Assembly (NCBI GenBank): GCA_902729315.2 | Contig: LR746266.1 | Coordinates: 5,648,259-5,712,258 of the forward strand | Direction: 5' to 3' | DNA length: 64,000 bases | Origin: Spirodela intermedia | Lineage: Eukaryota; Streptophyta; Magnoliopsida; Alismatales; Araceae | Part shown: one piece after another, positions 48,770-61,442 of the stretch | Numbering within the stretch: the stretch's first letter is position 1 | Layout of the letters: every line of letters starts with the position of its first letter | The notes under the pieces: model-generated | What the model was told of the DNA's origin: nothing | The model's database searches: none | The model's input: only the letters and a program-made list of their open reading frames with translations | Program-made: the position numbers and the translations under genes

Positions 48770-48908
48770 AAGTTCAAAATTTTTATTTAATCAATTAAAA
48801 CTATTTTAACTTTTGCATATCTTAATTTGATCAGTTAAATCATCTATAATTATCTTGATGATTTTTTGGGTATAAATGTTAGGATAAGGTCAATGCTTAA
48901 GATAGAAT
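48770..48908. repeat. AT-rich internal direct repeat, copy B
   Basis: The second copy of the element at 47553-47692, same orientation, 1.2 kb downstream. A short inverted version of its end (ATTGACCTCATCTTTGCATC) follows at about 48,940-48,960. Confidence 0.65.
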
Positions 48909-51900
48909 TTTATTTCTGGTCAAATAACATTCGTCAAGGGATTGACCTCATCTTTGCATCCGCACCCAAATTTTTATTTTTGTAAATTTTTAAATAGATT
49001 TTATTTTCATCATTTAGTTTAAAAATCATAAAAACTTATATTCCTTGAAACAAATTATGTAATTTTACCTAATATTTTCTCACATTCTTGTGATAACTTG
49101 AAAATTGTTCACTATTTTGAAACCTTTTATCAAATTATAATTGATTTATTTATACAGAAATATTTCTTAAAAACTTAAAATTGACATTTTTTAGTTTTAT
49201 AAAATTTAAATTTATGTGATTATTTATAAAATTTTTGCACCATTTTTGGGAATGTATTATATAATATTTAATATTTTTCTTTTAGAATATACAAAAAAAT
49301 ATTTTTTATTTTTATATATCTTTTTGCAGATAAAAAATACAAAAAGAATGAAGATCAAGAAGGTAAAAATTAGATCCGACATTTATTAAATTGTCTTCAA
49401 ATTCGTAACTTTTTATGTGTGGTAGAAGATTCTTACATCCAAGGTTAAAAAATTCTTTCACTATTTCATCTAAAATGAAAAAATTGAAAGACAAATTAAT
49501 TTTGATGGATCATGAAGGTGGTATGAGTTAAACTGAGAACAATTATATGGTTATGAAAAAATCATTATATACTTGATTCATGTGAACAACCATCTAATAT
49601 TAGAGTCCTATTATTATGAACAATTAAATTCAAAGTAACTTCATGATTTTTTAAATTTTTCTTAATTTTGATAAATTCTATTTAAAAGAACCTCATTAGT
49701 ATTTAAAATAATTTCATATATTTTGCGATTAGTTAATCTCTCTTAAGTTACATTAAATATTATAAAGATGAAATTATTTTCACATATACTTAGGGACAAT
49801 GTTAATTATTAACTATCCATATTAGATAGAGAATTAACTAGTTTGAAAGATATACAATATAGATTTCTTCAAAAAAAATATCTCTTAAGAAAAATTCAAA
49901 AATGAGTAATCATATAAAAAGTTTTGCTTAAAGGTTAGGAGAAATTTTACATGAGGCATAAGAAAATTTTAAAAATTTACTTAAAAAGTGCCCTCGTCAT
50001 GTTCCAATCAAGTGACAGTTCAATAAAAGTTTTTATGATATATGATGTGTCTAAAATAGTTGTTAATTTAAGCACTCAAATTTAGTATTTATAATTGATA
50101 ACCCAAATAAACTCTCTTTAATTATAACAATTTCAAGTCAATCATCAAGGAAATCAGAACGTTGAAAGCATCAGTTTAATATAGAAAATATGAAAAAATA
50201 GAAATTATATAGTATTTTTGTAAATTATGAACATTAAAAATATATAAATCTAAAAATGAGAAAAAAATAAAAAATATATAGATAACTATCTCTAATTTAA
50301 TATCCCTAAAAATTATTTTGTAATTCAACGTGTCACTCTTTGAACAATAAAATTATTAGAGGTTGAAAATCAAAAATTGAGAACATAAAAAAGTAGAGAA
50401 AATAATTATTATAAAATATTGAAGCCAATACTAAACTTATTCTAAAATCACAAAAAAATTACGAAAGATAAGAAGCTAACTATGCTACATTTTCCCCAAC
50501 ATATACTAACCGAAATCCATGTGACACTCATGAAATCCAATTCAATATAAGAAAAAAGTTGAAAAGAAAGAAAAAAAAGGAAATGATTCTTGTAAAAATC
50601 TCAAAACCTATTATAAAACTGGGAAAAGGTTATAAAATATTAGTAAATAAATTTATAAATGTATGATGTAGATATAGGTAATCTTAGAGTCATTTATACA
50701 TATATTTTGAGCTATGTTCTAATATGATGAGATATAATAATTCATATTTATTATGATTTATTAATACAAAAATCAAAGAGAATTTTTTAATTCTTAGTGA
50801 TAAATAAATATTTATCAATAAATGACTAAAAGAACATATAAGTATAGCTGAATTTATATTACTTGTATAAAGAAAAAAATTGATGAGATTTATAACTTTT
50901 ATGAGAATTTAAGTAAAAATTCTAGAGATCAATTTTCTTTTCAGTTGTATGATAAGAATAAGAAGAGATGAATTTATAAATTACATAATTAAGATGATTC
51001 TAATTTAAGAAAAGAGGTAAATAAGATTAATAACAAATTAAAAAAATTTAATTTACTTATTGACAATATTAGAAAGCATGCTAACTCAATTTAATTTAAA
51101 TAGTAGTTGTCCTATTTGTGGTAAAAATGATTATTCTGAATTTCAATATCTCATGTTAAATCCATCATTCTAACCTAAGTAAGAGCAAGTGCACGTAGTC
51201 CACGATTTTAATACAATTATGGAACCTTTTTTAAAATCTTATAGTCATAATTAGAGTAATAATTTTTTATGGAGATCAAAAAATAAAATTTAAATCTATA
51301 GGCATTTAGACCAAATTTAAAATTTGAATTTCGTCAAAAATATAAAAAAAATTAAAAAAATCATCAATCTCAAATCCAACTTGATGCTATAGATATGATG
51401 CAGAAAATGAGCTAAATGATATTCAAAATGATGAATCAAATGATGTTGCAATAAAAATAATTTATAAAGGTTTTTTAGAATAAGAGAGAAGAGCGACAAT
51501 TACTTAGTCAACACATAGAAAATTCAGAACATTACATAACAATAAGATTTCAGCAATGAAATTTTAGTAGTATGAATCTAGAAAAAACCAACGAAATGAA
51601 GATGTTAAGATAGTGAAGACATTGAGGAGGTGAAGGATATTACTTGATCCTTATCTCCAATCATTAGACAAAGATAAAAATATGGACAACTTAGAATAAA
51701 ACTAAATATAAATAGAAGAGGATTTTATATATGTTATCAAAGAAATTTCTAAAGAGAGCACAACCATTTTATTTCCTAAAGCTCTAGAGTCTAGACAAAG
51801 AAAGAAAAAGGAACATATTGTAGAATTTTTTTTTTCAAGATAAGTAAATTAATCTTTCTTTACTCACAACTATTGAACATTCTTGAATATATTCAGTTTT

Positions 51901-53825
51901 GAAGAAAATATGTACACTAAAAATGACACAGAGTAGACAAATTATCTATGCACGCTAATGCTTTATTATAGGTGTAGATTCATCTAAGTTAGTTATTTTT
52001 TTATCATAACCTTGCTATAATATCTCTCTCTCACTACTCAGAACTATGAGGGGCACATGAGTTTTTATAATAATGTACCTTTCATTTGGTTGCATATGAT
52101 AATTTCAATGGAATTAATATCATCAAAGAAGGGAAAGAATAAGAAGATTGATAATGAGTACACTATTTATAAAGTGGGGCAAAAGAGATCGGGATTGAGA
52201 GAGAGATAATGAAGATAGAGCATGAGGGGTAAATGATGAGGAGAATGATGATAAATCTCAGCAAGAGAGGAGAAAGGATAAAGGAGAGGACAAAATTGGG
52301 AGGTAGAGAGAGAAGGGTTTCACTATAGATGGGATAGTGACTCCAAATTTTGGAATGACCCAGAATTATGTTATCTAAGGCCATATCAGATTTTCAAACA
52401 ATATATACCAAAAGAAGAATATAAAAGACCACTTAACTATACATACTTTTGTTAGACATTTGGATGTGGAGGTAACTTAGGCAAATAATTACTACCAAAG
52501 TTTCACATAGTGGGTTCTATTGACCCATTTTATTCAAAAACTTTGATGAATTCTGAAAAATATTAGATAAATGTTATGCATCAGCTAATGTCTCCAAGTG
52601 AGACGCAATGCTCAACTCAATTTTGGTAATATAACTCTATGATATATTGAGAATTGATTTTATAGGTCTCTTCTCATAGTATTTTGAACATAAACATATT
52701 CTCTTAGTTGTTGATTATATTTCTAAATGGGTGGAAGTGATATCTATTAGAACTAATGACCATAAAGGATTTATTCAAATTTACATCTTTTTTAGATTCA
52801 GTTGCCCACAAACTATCATTAGTGATGAAGGGAAACACTTTACAACTATCTTTTGAATATTTTGAAGAAATATGGAGTGAAACACAAAGTAACTATTCCA
52901 TATCGTCTTTAATCAAATGGGCAAGGTAAGGTATCAAATAGAAAAATAAAAAGGATCTTAGAAAAGACTATACAACTTGATAGGTGAGGCTGATCTAACA
53001 TTTAGATGTATAATACTACTTGTAAGAAACTTATAGGTATGTCTCAATTTAGGCTAGTCATTGAGTGATCTTGTCATCTTTTAGTTAAATTAGAACATAT
53101 GGCATACTAATCTATCAAATAATTGAACATGAATTTAGCATGAGTAAGTCAAAATAAGACCCTATAATTACAAGAGTTAATTGAACATAAAAATGAGGCA
53201 TGAAAATTCTAAGACTTATAAAGCCAAAACTAAGACATTTCATGATCAATACGTACATCAGATATACTTATCTCTGAATTAGAAAGTATGGCTTTATAAC
53301 TTTAAACTTCATCTCTTCCTTGAAAAATTAAAATCCAAATGAAATATACCCTATAATGTAGTCCATGCAGAAGAATATGATGTTGTACCTATTGAAAATC
53401 TAAAGACATACCAAAACATCAAGGCCAATGGTGAAAGGCCCAAACCTTACTTTGAGCAAGAACCTAGACTTAGAAAAAAGTCCATTCATCTATAGTAATT
53501 CAAAAAGAGAAATTACAATGCTGGAGACTCTGAGGTAAGTGCATATTGGGAGGCAATTTTGATTTAATTTTTTTTGGTTTTTAAGATTTGAATAGTTAGT
53601 TGGAAGTTGATGCATGATGACTTTTTATCAGCAGTAGTTTACTTTCAGAAAAAATTAACAGCTTTCAAAAATTATGAATTTAGTTACAAATTTTGTATTT
53701 CTCTTATGCGCATGTATTGGTCTCAATTTCTTATATTCTAAGATTTAATGGAATTTCTTTTACTATTTTTCCTTATGCATTCAGTACTAACATGCATGTA
53801 TGATGTCATTGAGGACAATGACATT

Positions 53826-53840
53826 TTAAGTTGGGGGGTG
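53826..53840 (+). other. Polypurine tract of the Athila-like relic
   Basis: The text GAGGACAATGACATTTTAAG followed by TTGGGGGGTGAGG matches the characteristic stretch after pol in Athila/Tat elements, where a G6 purine tract primes plus-strand synthesis. It lies about 400 bp past the last recognisable integrase sequence, in the right order and strand. Confidence 0.6.
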
Positions 53841-54500
53841 AGGATGAGAGAAATTATGTACATTTAAAAAAAAATCATATTTTAAAAAAATTCATAGATA
53901 ATTTTACATTGCATAGTTGCTGAGTAAAGTAGAACAAAAATCATAATGCAGCAAATCCTAATGTAACTATGCATGATGTTGCGAAGTTAAAGTAATAGAA
54001 ATGACTAAGCCTAACAACTATGTCTAGCTTAGCTGCATGAGGGAATACTGTGTTAGGATACTCTTAGGGTACATGATAAGTTATATGGATTGAACCTCAC
54101 AGAATTATATTTCAACACTTAGCTTTCATTATCCACTTACTAGGAGAGAATCTTGTTGAAAACTTTAGTTTGACTAAAGTCATAGAAATTTAGTCAAAAG
54201 ATTGTGAGGAGAAGAGCATCAAATCTTCACATATACCTACATATAGGCCGTATGCCATAGTAGAATGAAAGGCCCAACTATAACATAGATACAGGGTTTC
54301 TCACTTGTTCTGTGGAGGCTATCCACACACCCAATTAGGAGCAGTAAAACATTCTCAAGGAAAAGCTATATGCATGTGTAGTGAATAAGTGGAAGAAATC
54401 TCACATGTTTATGCTAAATTTATTGTGTAGTCAATAAGGGGTGAAATGAAATCCTCAAGTCACATGCTCAAAGAGTATTTAGACACAAATTCTAATTCAC

Positions 54501-55523
54501 TTGCAATATCTAGTAAGGAAATTTACAGCATCCAAAGGTGACGGCAGTGGCAGCTAGTAAGGAATATCTAGCACCCATATTATGTGATACGCAGATGAGC
54601 CAAGTAAGGCGGCAGTGACAATCATGGTGACGGCGACAGCGGCGATTGCGAGTAGCTGTCTCGTGTGACTGGCAGAAAGGGTCGAATTGAGTAGCGGTTG
54701 TCCCCTCTTATGCTTGGCGACAAGCAGCCAATCTGCTGGTGATACTTTCAGATTTTGCTTCAGATCATTTCTATATGTAATTTCATGCATTTACCCTATG
54801 CATGGGCGACAAGCACCCATGCATTTATCCTATGAATTTTGTTGTTCTCTGTTAAATTTAATGACTTATGATTCTAGAATTCCTCAAACCCTAACGTGTC
54901 ATTTGTGGTTACCCTAAAGTTTGGTTATGTAAAGAACACATTTTTAATCTTGACTCTCACATCTAGTGGCCTCTGTGTATAGTGACCTCGGGAAACGGTG
55001 ACCGCGGAAGCTGTGTTCGTGAGAAACGGCAACTGGCCGTTTACCGCTCCGTTGCCTTGAACCGGTTGGGCCGTTTTAAGCTAGTTCACCCGGCCATTTC
55101 ACCCCCTGCGCCCATAATTTACTGCGGCCCTTGTGGCCTAATTTAATGCAGCATTAATGGACCATGTGAAAAGACGAGGCATAATCCTCCTCCACATACC
55201 ACACAGGAGGTGCCAAAAGGAGTCGGGAAGTATCCCTGCAGGGGGGCCCTCCAGCGCATTAGAGCTCTAGCCCCGCGGGCTATTTTACACTGTTTTGACT
55301 GCGGCGCGCAGAGAGAACACTAGAATGCCGTCGTTTACCGGGTTATTTTTACATTATTTTACGACCTCTTTTCAGACCACGCGCGAGCTGCCTGGGCTCC
55401 CATATTCCCCTATCTACGGATCTCTCGCTCTATCTGTTTGCGCCTGTCCTTTCAGCGGAGTCTCGGCCTTCTCCCTCGCCTCCCTGTCGCGCCCTTTCCC
55501 TCCGATTAGCCCAGTTGGCGGCC
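54501..55523. other. Upstream flank of the SCPL gene
   Basis: Composition changes here from AT-rich relic to more GC-rich sequence near 54,960. The stretch just before the SCPL ATG should contain its promoter. No other gene was recognised. Confidence 0.4.
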
Positions 55524-58500
55524 ATGGTGCCAGTGTTCTCTGTGCTGGGACTGGTGCTTGCGTGCTCATGGTCTTCAGGGCTTCAGACGGTATCCGGGAG
55601 AACGTTCGTCACTCACTTGCCGGGATTTCATGGTCCCCTCCCCTTCGAAATGGAAACAGGGTTGGCCATCCTTCTCCTCCTCATCCGCCCTCTTCCTCTT
55701 CCTGCGCGTTCGCGGCGAATTATGAGTTGAAAGAGTCCCGGATGTCAGGTACATTGCAGTGGACGATTTGGAGGAGGTGAACCTGTTCTACTACTTCGTC
55801 AAGTCGGACAGGAACCCAGCGGAGGATCCCCTCATGTTGTGGATCACCGGTGGACCCGGCTGCACAGGGTTGAGCGGGTTAGCATATGAAATCGGTAAGG
55901 TGCTCTCTTGGTTAGGGAGTCGAGCCTCCACTAGATCTGGGTTTTGCACCTCGCTAGTCGTGGTCCATTCAATGGCCCGCTGAAGAGGCTTTTCTGGATT
56001 CTTTCTCAAAACGTTGATGACCTATTGATTTCGGTGCCCTTGGCGTACCTCACGCGTTTCATCGGAACACCTTCCGGCATTAGACAGCAGGGTGGTCGTG
56101 CAGTCGTAGACGGGTTCACAAGAGATTATGAGTGATTATGCTGAACTCTGGTGCTGTGCAGGCCCCCTCGCTTTCGATATAGAGAATTACGAGGAAGGAA
56201 GGATGCCCCGTTTGGTCCACCGAGAGGAGTCTTGGACAAGGGTACACTCAGCTCTTCTCTGTCTTTCTCTGATCCGTCTCTCTATCCTAACCTCTTCTTG
56301 TGACTTTTTTCCGATAGGTCAGCAGCGTCGTCTTTGTGGATTCGCCCGTGGGAGTTGGATTCTCGTATTCCACGGCCGCGGAGGAAAATGAATGGTCGGA
56401 CACAAGCGCAACAAGGCGTCTTCGCGCATTCATTAGGAAGGTAATGCCATATGTTCACAGAATCACACCCAGACGGGGATTTCCATCTTTCTATGTTTTG
56501 ACCCTCCTCCGTTCGGACTTCCGGTTATGTAGTGGCTTGTGGATCACCCGGAGTTCATCTCGAATCCCTTCTACGTTTGTGGCGACTCGTAAGGTGGGAA
56601 GATGGCGCCCCTCGTCACCCAGACGATAATAAATGGTAGCGATGTTTTCACTTGGTTTTTTTCTTGGTTTGGGCCTCGATATCATGTTCAAAGAGGAAAC
56701 TGAGCAGGGTTTGACGGGGGCCACCTCCTTATCTGACGCACATCTGGGATGTTAAGGGGTGCTGGTCGAAAGCCCAGCCTATTTTCGGTGCCCTGAAGAC
56801 GTCCCGCGGTCATCACCTGTGGCCACTGCTTTCCGCTCGTGGCATTCCCTGCTTTATTTCCTTTTCTTTTGTCGACGGATTTCCTCCAACTCGCGATCGG
56901 GAAACTTTCATTTTCCGCCTAAGTACCTTTCTCTTAAGTCACTGAAGTCAAACCATTCTTCAGGAAACGAGGCAGGAGTGAAGCCCCTCATCAATCTCAA
57001 GGTGGGCCGAGTGAGAGAAGCCAAGTTGTCTACAACAGGCACCTACCATCCTCGTATAACTCTCATGTTTTTCTCATGACTTATGTGGTGTGAGCTTTAT
57101 AGGGGTATTCAGCTGGAAACCCAGTGACCACTGAGAAACGTTTTGATGATGGGACGAAGATTCCATATTCTCATGGGATGGGGCTTATATCCGATGAGCT
57201 GTATGAGGTGGGTCAGTCTTATCCTATTTCTCACTTCGATTAACTTTGCTTTTATTTGAGAGGGGCCAGTGGCCGGCTTGTGCTTGGCAATTATCTGGGC
57301 GATTTGAGCCCAGATTCAGCTGACAAGTGCGCTTCTCAGTGGATCCCTCCGAGAATCCAAGACCCAAATAGAAGGCAGGCTGGTTGGGCCTATTTTTATT
57401 TCTTAGATTTAGTTTTGAGCCCCTCGGATAGAAATAGCCATTTAGCCTCAGCTTGTTCGGCCCATTGCATTCAGTTCCCTACTGTAACGTGTAGATAGTG
57501 TTATGTTTCCTCATATTTTAATGGAATCTCTTAAACTTCCTATTAAATTCTTGTGTTTTTGCTAAATTTATAGGAGACAAAGGAAAGCTGCGGTGGGGAT
57601 TATGTTAATCCTCGCAATACTAAATGCATTGAGTGTCTCAATGCTGTATATAAGGTGTGGGGCCCTTTGACTGTGAGTTTGATGAACTTCAGTAAAGCTC
57701 TTCTGACTGTGAAAATTTTCCAAAGTCCAGAACTGGGAGAGACTTGAAATACAATTTACTCTGGGAGTTTATTGTGACTTGAAATCTCCAAAACCTAAAC
57801 AGTCTGCCGCAGAGGACAGATATTTGATTGACCTTGAGAGAAATCATCTCTATTCGCCTCAGATCATAAATAAAGAATGCAGGGTAACTCTCCTCTGTCT
57901 GTATCTCTGTGTGGCTCTCACTCTTTCCTAAGTATTTATCTAGTCTTTAACTGATGCATTCATTTTCACAGGAATATAAATTTTTGGCGATCAAATCTTG
58001 GGTGGGCAATGATGCAGTGAGAGAAGCTCTTGGAGTACGCAAGGTATGGACTCTCACTGTGGGAGGGGGAGTGGCCAAACCGAAACCCCAAGATTGATGG
58101 CTGTAAGCTGCTCTGTAGGGATCGATCGGTGAATGGAATAGATGCCAAAAGTATATCAAGGCTAACTACGGGTTTGATGTTCCCAGTTCAGTTCCATATC
58201 ATCTCAATGTTACTAGCAAGGGCTTTCGATCTCTAGTGTACAGGTGAGAACATCTACTGCCAGTGGACTCATTTCCATGATGACACACATGGATGTGTGA
58301 ACAATTGGATGGAGACACATATCTTCATATGTTTACAAATATCTTTAACGAACTGGGTACAAAAAAGCTGATCATCAGAAATCTTGCATCTTCTCCAAAC
58401 TAGTGGTGACCACGATCTGGAGATAAATTTTATGGGGACTCAAGCATGGATAAGATCTTTCAATTTCTCTATTGTTGACGACTGGCGGCATTGGTTGGTA

Positions 58501-58863
58501 AACGGCCAAGTTGCAGGGTTTGTACCTGAACTAAGGCTTATCTTTCCTTTGCTTCTTCAGAAGATCTCTCCTGAGCTTGATTACTCACTGTTCTGATCTG
58601 AATCATTTTAGATATACGAGGGCTTATGCAAACAACTTGACATTTGCAACAGTTAAGGTGAGAAGTCCCCTCGTTATCTTTTTCTTTCTACGAGTATCAT
58701 GTGAATATGACGGAGGTCTCAATTAGCCTCTGCCGCTACGTTTTGTGTGTGCTTTTGTAAGTGCTTTCCCTTTTCTCAGGGTGCGGGTCATGTAGTTACT
58801 GAGTACAAGCGCAAAGAAACTTGGGCCATGTTCGAACGATGGATTGCAGGGCAGGCTTTGTGA
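55524..58863 (+). pseudogene. Serine carboxypeptidase-like (SCPL) gene with one in-frame stop
   Basis: SCPL proteins (clade IA) are vacuolar or secreted acyltransferases or peptidases that use a Ser-Asp-His triad. I assign 14 exons: 55524-55660, 55749-55894, 56162-56241, 56318-56440, 56533-56635, 56964-57001, 57103-57207, 57574-57654, 57731-57883 (start uncertain), 57972-58043, 58119-58243, 58404-58517, 58612-58657 and 58780-58863. Together they make 468 codons, the usual family length. Visible are a signal peptide (MVPVFSVLGLVLACSWSSG), the oxyanion box GGPGCTG, VFVDSPVGVGFSYS, the Asp box SGDHD (388-392) and the His box GAGH (His445). In exon 5 the nucleophile motif GDS is followed by TAA (56590-56592), where the family has Tyr, and then GGKMAPLVTQ continues in frame. 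All other exons are open and all introns have GT/AG ends. The lesion would give a 181-aa product without Asp or His. It is either a recent pseudogene or a base error. Confidence 0.85.
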
Positions 58864-59238
58864 CACCAAGCTTTGTGCCATTTTGCCTTTGCACTGCCAC
58901 AAGCTTAGGTAATAATTCAATAATGTATTGGTTCCTTCTTAGAAAGGGTCGTCGACCTTGTAGGTAAATTTGAGATGCATGAATAAGTTGATTGCATGGT
59001 CCACAAGCTTTGGGGACCACGCTCCCAAGTTTTTTTTTTTTCTTTGAACAGACATTGGCCGCATTTCACCTAGTGGAGTGTTTTATTCAGTTTTCATTAT
59101 TTTTTTAGTGAGCATAAGCCAATGATGTAATAAACATCATGGGCCCTCAGAGAGACAGAGAGCGACAGTGGGAGCTTTGAGCTTGCCATACAAGCTCTGA
59201 GAGAGAAAGCGTCAGAGAGAGAGAAGGGGAGAGAGAGA

Positions 59239-59292
<54 letters not shown>

Positions 59293-61219
59293 TTTTCTTC
59301 CCATTTAACCTGCATTTGGTAGGTGGCCTTTAGGTTTCTGTTTTCACTTTTAATGAGCCAGCTTTACTCTAGAGTGCGCCAAATATCAGTGATTACAAGA
59401 AATAGTAGACGAGGCCTTTCTTTATTCTCACACAAATAAGAATCTAGTGTTGACCTCTTGGTTATGAGAGATAAAAAAATGATATTTTAGTCGATTATGA
59501 CTCAATAGTGAGGTGTCACCTCTTGGTTCAACACGATGTGTCATTTAATGGTCATGACCCTTTTAAATAGACAAGACGTGGTTTTTCTTTTAGTTTTCTT
59601 TTCTAATTTTGTCTATCATAAAGTTAGATTAAGACTTAGTCTCTATCCATAATTATATCTATACCTATATACGTGATTTAATCCCAGATATTTAATCATT
59701 AGTGAATCACTTTAATTAAATTAATCTTAATGATAACTCATAATATACATATGATATATATATGTATGCCCACATATAAATTAAATTCAACAATCATCTT
59801 CAGGGAGAACATATATGTATAATCCTTTGATATTGTATATTATGATCTTATGAACTCAATACATATACTATCAATATCAAAAGTATTTTCAACAATTTTT
59901 TCTATCCCTATGATAATATAAGATTAATAGGCTTTTGTTATATTTTTACATTATTAAACCTAACAATAATCATGTATATTGATATAATAAATTAACCAAG
60001 TATGAGTGTGTATCATGAAAATTACATTAAGTGTGATTAATACATATAGATTTTCAACTTGTTCACCTTATTTTGTAAGATGATCAACCAAATAAATTAA
60101 GAGAAGAAAATAACTATAAACCTTATTCTTATAAAAAAGAGCCATAATATATGACTATAATCATAAGAGCATCAAAATAACAGCTCTCACCGAAATTACA
60201 TACCTTTGGTAATAGTCTCTTAATAAGTGGATATACAATAAGTGGATCTTAATAAGTTAAATTACTTAAGTATATGCTTACTATTCCAATAATGTATGTA
60301 ATATTTTGGCGCATACATGCTTAATCATACATAAGACTCTTAATAGTTGATATATAAAGATATCTTGTATCCTTTTAACCTCATAATCAGTTTTAAAACA
60401 CTAATTGAGACTAACCTTATCTCCTTTAATGATAGAGTACCACCTGGTTTACAACCTTACATGTAAAACCTTTTAATGGCTTTTTTTTTATCTCTTTTAT
60501 CAAAACTCAAAGTTATTTTGAGAGTAATCTTGGGTATGAAGACCCCATCACACAATTTGGATGGTGATGTATTTCTAGTCATTATAATAAGAACACTCTA
60601 TTTTAGTATTTAGGTATATAGTTCTTTATTATTATTATTATTATTATTAATCCAACCTCTAATTATACTTTAATATAAATAGTGAGTTAGGTTATCTCCT
60701 TAGGGATGGTACTATTAGAGTAAGTACTCTCATATTCTTCTAAGAAGAAAAGATTTTAGGTTATTGATTCTATGATATGAACATATTAAAATTATAAAAG
60801 AGATTAGTATATAAAAAATATTATAATTCTTAAAGTAAATTAAAATTAATGTCATAAAATAAAATCAAATAATTGAGTATTTATTTTTTCTCCTTGTGTC
60901 ACGACAAGGAGAAGAAGAGAGAGGGAAAAGAGAATGTGAATAATCAAGAAGTAAACTATATTCAATGTAATTAGAAAAAGAATTAAAGTTAACACAAGTA
61001 TAAAATTCAATCTTATAAGAGAAGAAACACATCCCCTCTATTTATGGGCACCAGTCAACACTCTTAAGGGAGAATCATTACACCTTCTGAAGACTCTCCT
61101 CATAAAGAGTGAGAGGTTGCAACCGCCGTACCTTATAGAGACTCTCTTGATGAGTAGTAAGAGGTTGTAACTGTCAGATCTTTTTGAAACTTCTCTCATG
61201 GAGAGTGAGAGGATAGACT
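58864..61219. other. AT-rich intergenic sequence, SCPL 3' flank, possible retroelement debris
   Basis: After the SCPL stop there is a (GA)n block at 59229-59290, then about 1.7 kb of very AT-rich sequence with no readable protein. Phrases such as GGTAATAGTCTCTTAATAAG near 60,210 resemble LTR text of Copia-type elements, but only weakly. A TTA run lies at about 60,626-60,650. Confidence 0.35.
59229..59290. repeat. (GA)n microsatellite, about 62 bp with short breaks
   Basis: A GA run interrupted once by GGG, located about 370 bp past the SCPL stop codon. Confidence 0.93.
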
Positions 61220-61391
61220 TGACAATCATTTAGTCCTCGGGCTGTCCGTAGTCAACCATAAGATTGACCACCTGTTATTCTTATCCTCGCGCAATTTTAT
61301 TGTTTATAATCCTTGTGGACTGCAATTGACCAGATAAGGAGCTGGAAAAGGCTTTGACCTGACTCATTAGAGGGCAAGATGCTATTCATAA

Positions 61392-61395
<4 letters not shown>

Positions 61396-61440
<45 letters not shown>
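61396..61440. repeat. (GA)n microsatellite inside direct repeat copy 2
   Basis: A GA run of about 45 bp at the same relative position as the run in copy 1, so the microsatellite belonged to the ancestral repeat unit. Confidence 0.95.

Positions 61441-61442
<2 letters not shown>

Larger units (their letters stand above)
46260..54500 (+). mobile_element. Degenerate Ty3/gypsy retrotransposon relic (Athila/Tat-like)
   Basis: This is an AT-rich, stop-riddled stretch. The best evidence is at 52,380-53,460 in plus orientation, where a broken integrase is readable: SGFY-PILFK and NVSK (zinc-binding part), then IDFIGLF, ILLVVDYISKWVEVISIRTN, TIISDEGKHF, ILKKYGVKHKVTIPY and GMSQFRLVIE with LEHMAY, each matching the integrase core and the GMSPYRLVFGK...LEH.AYWA block of Athila/Tat elements. 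Near 51,107-51,165 a gag-like CPICGKNDYSEFQ knuckle can be read. A polypurine tract follows the integrase (53,832-53,838) and a decayed tRNA-Asp-type primer site may lie near 49,233. Reverse transcriptase and RNase H were not found, so they are deleted or beyond recognition. The outer limits are uncertain. Confidence 0.75.
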
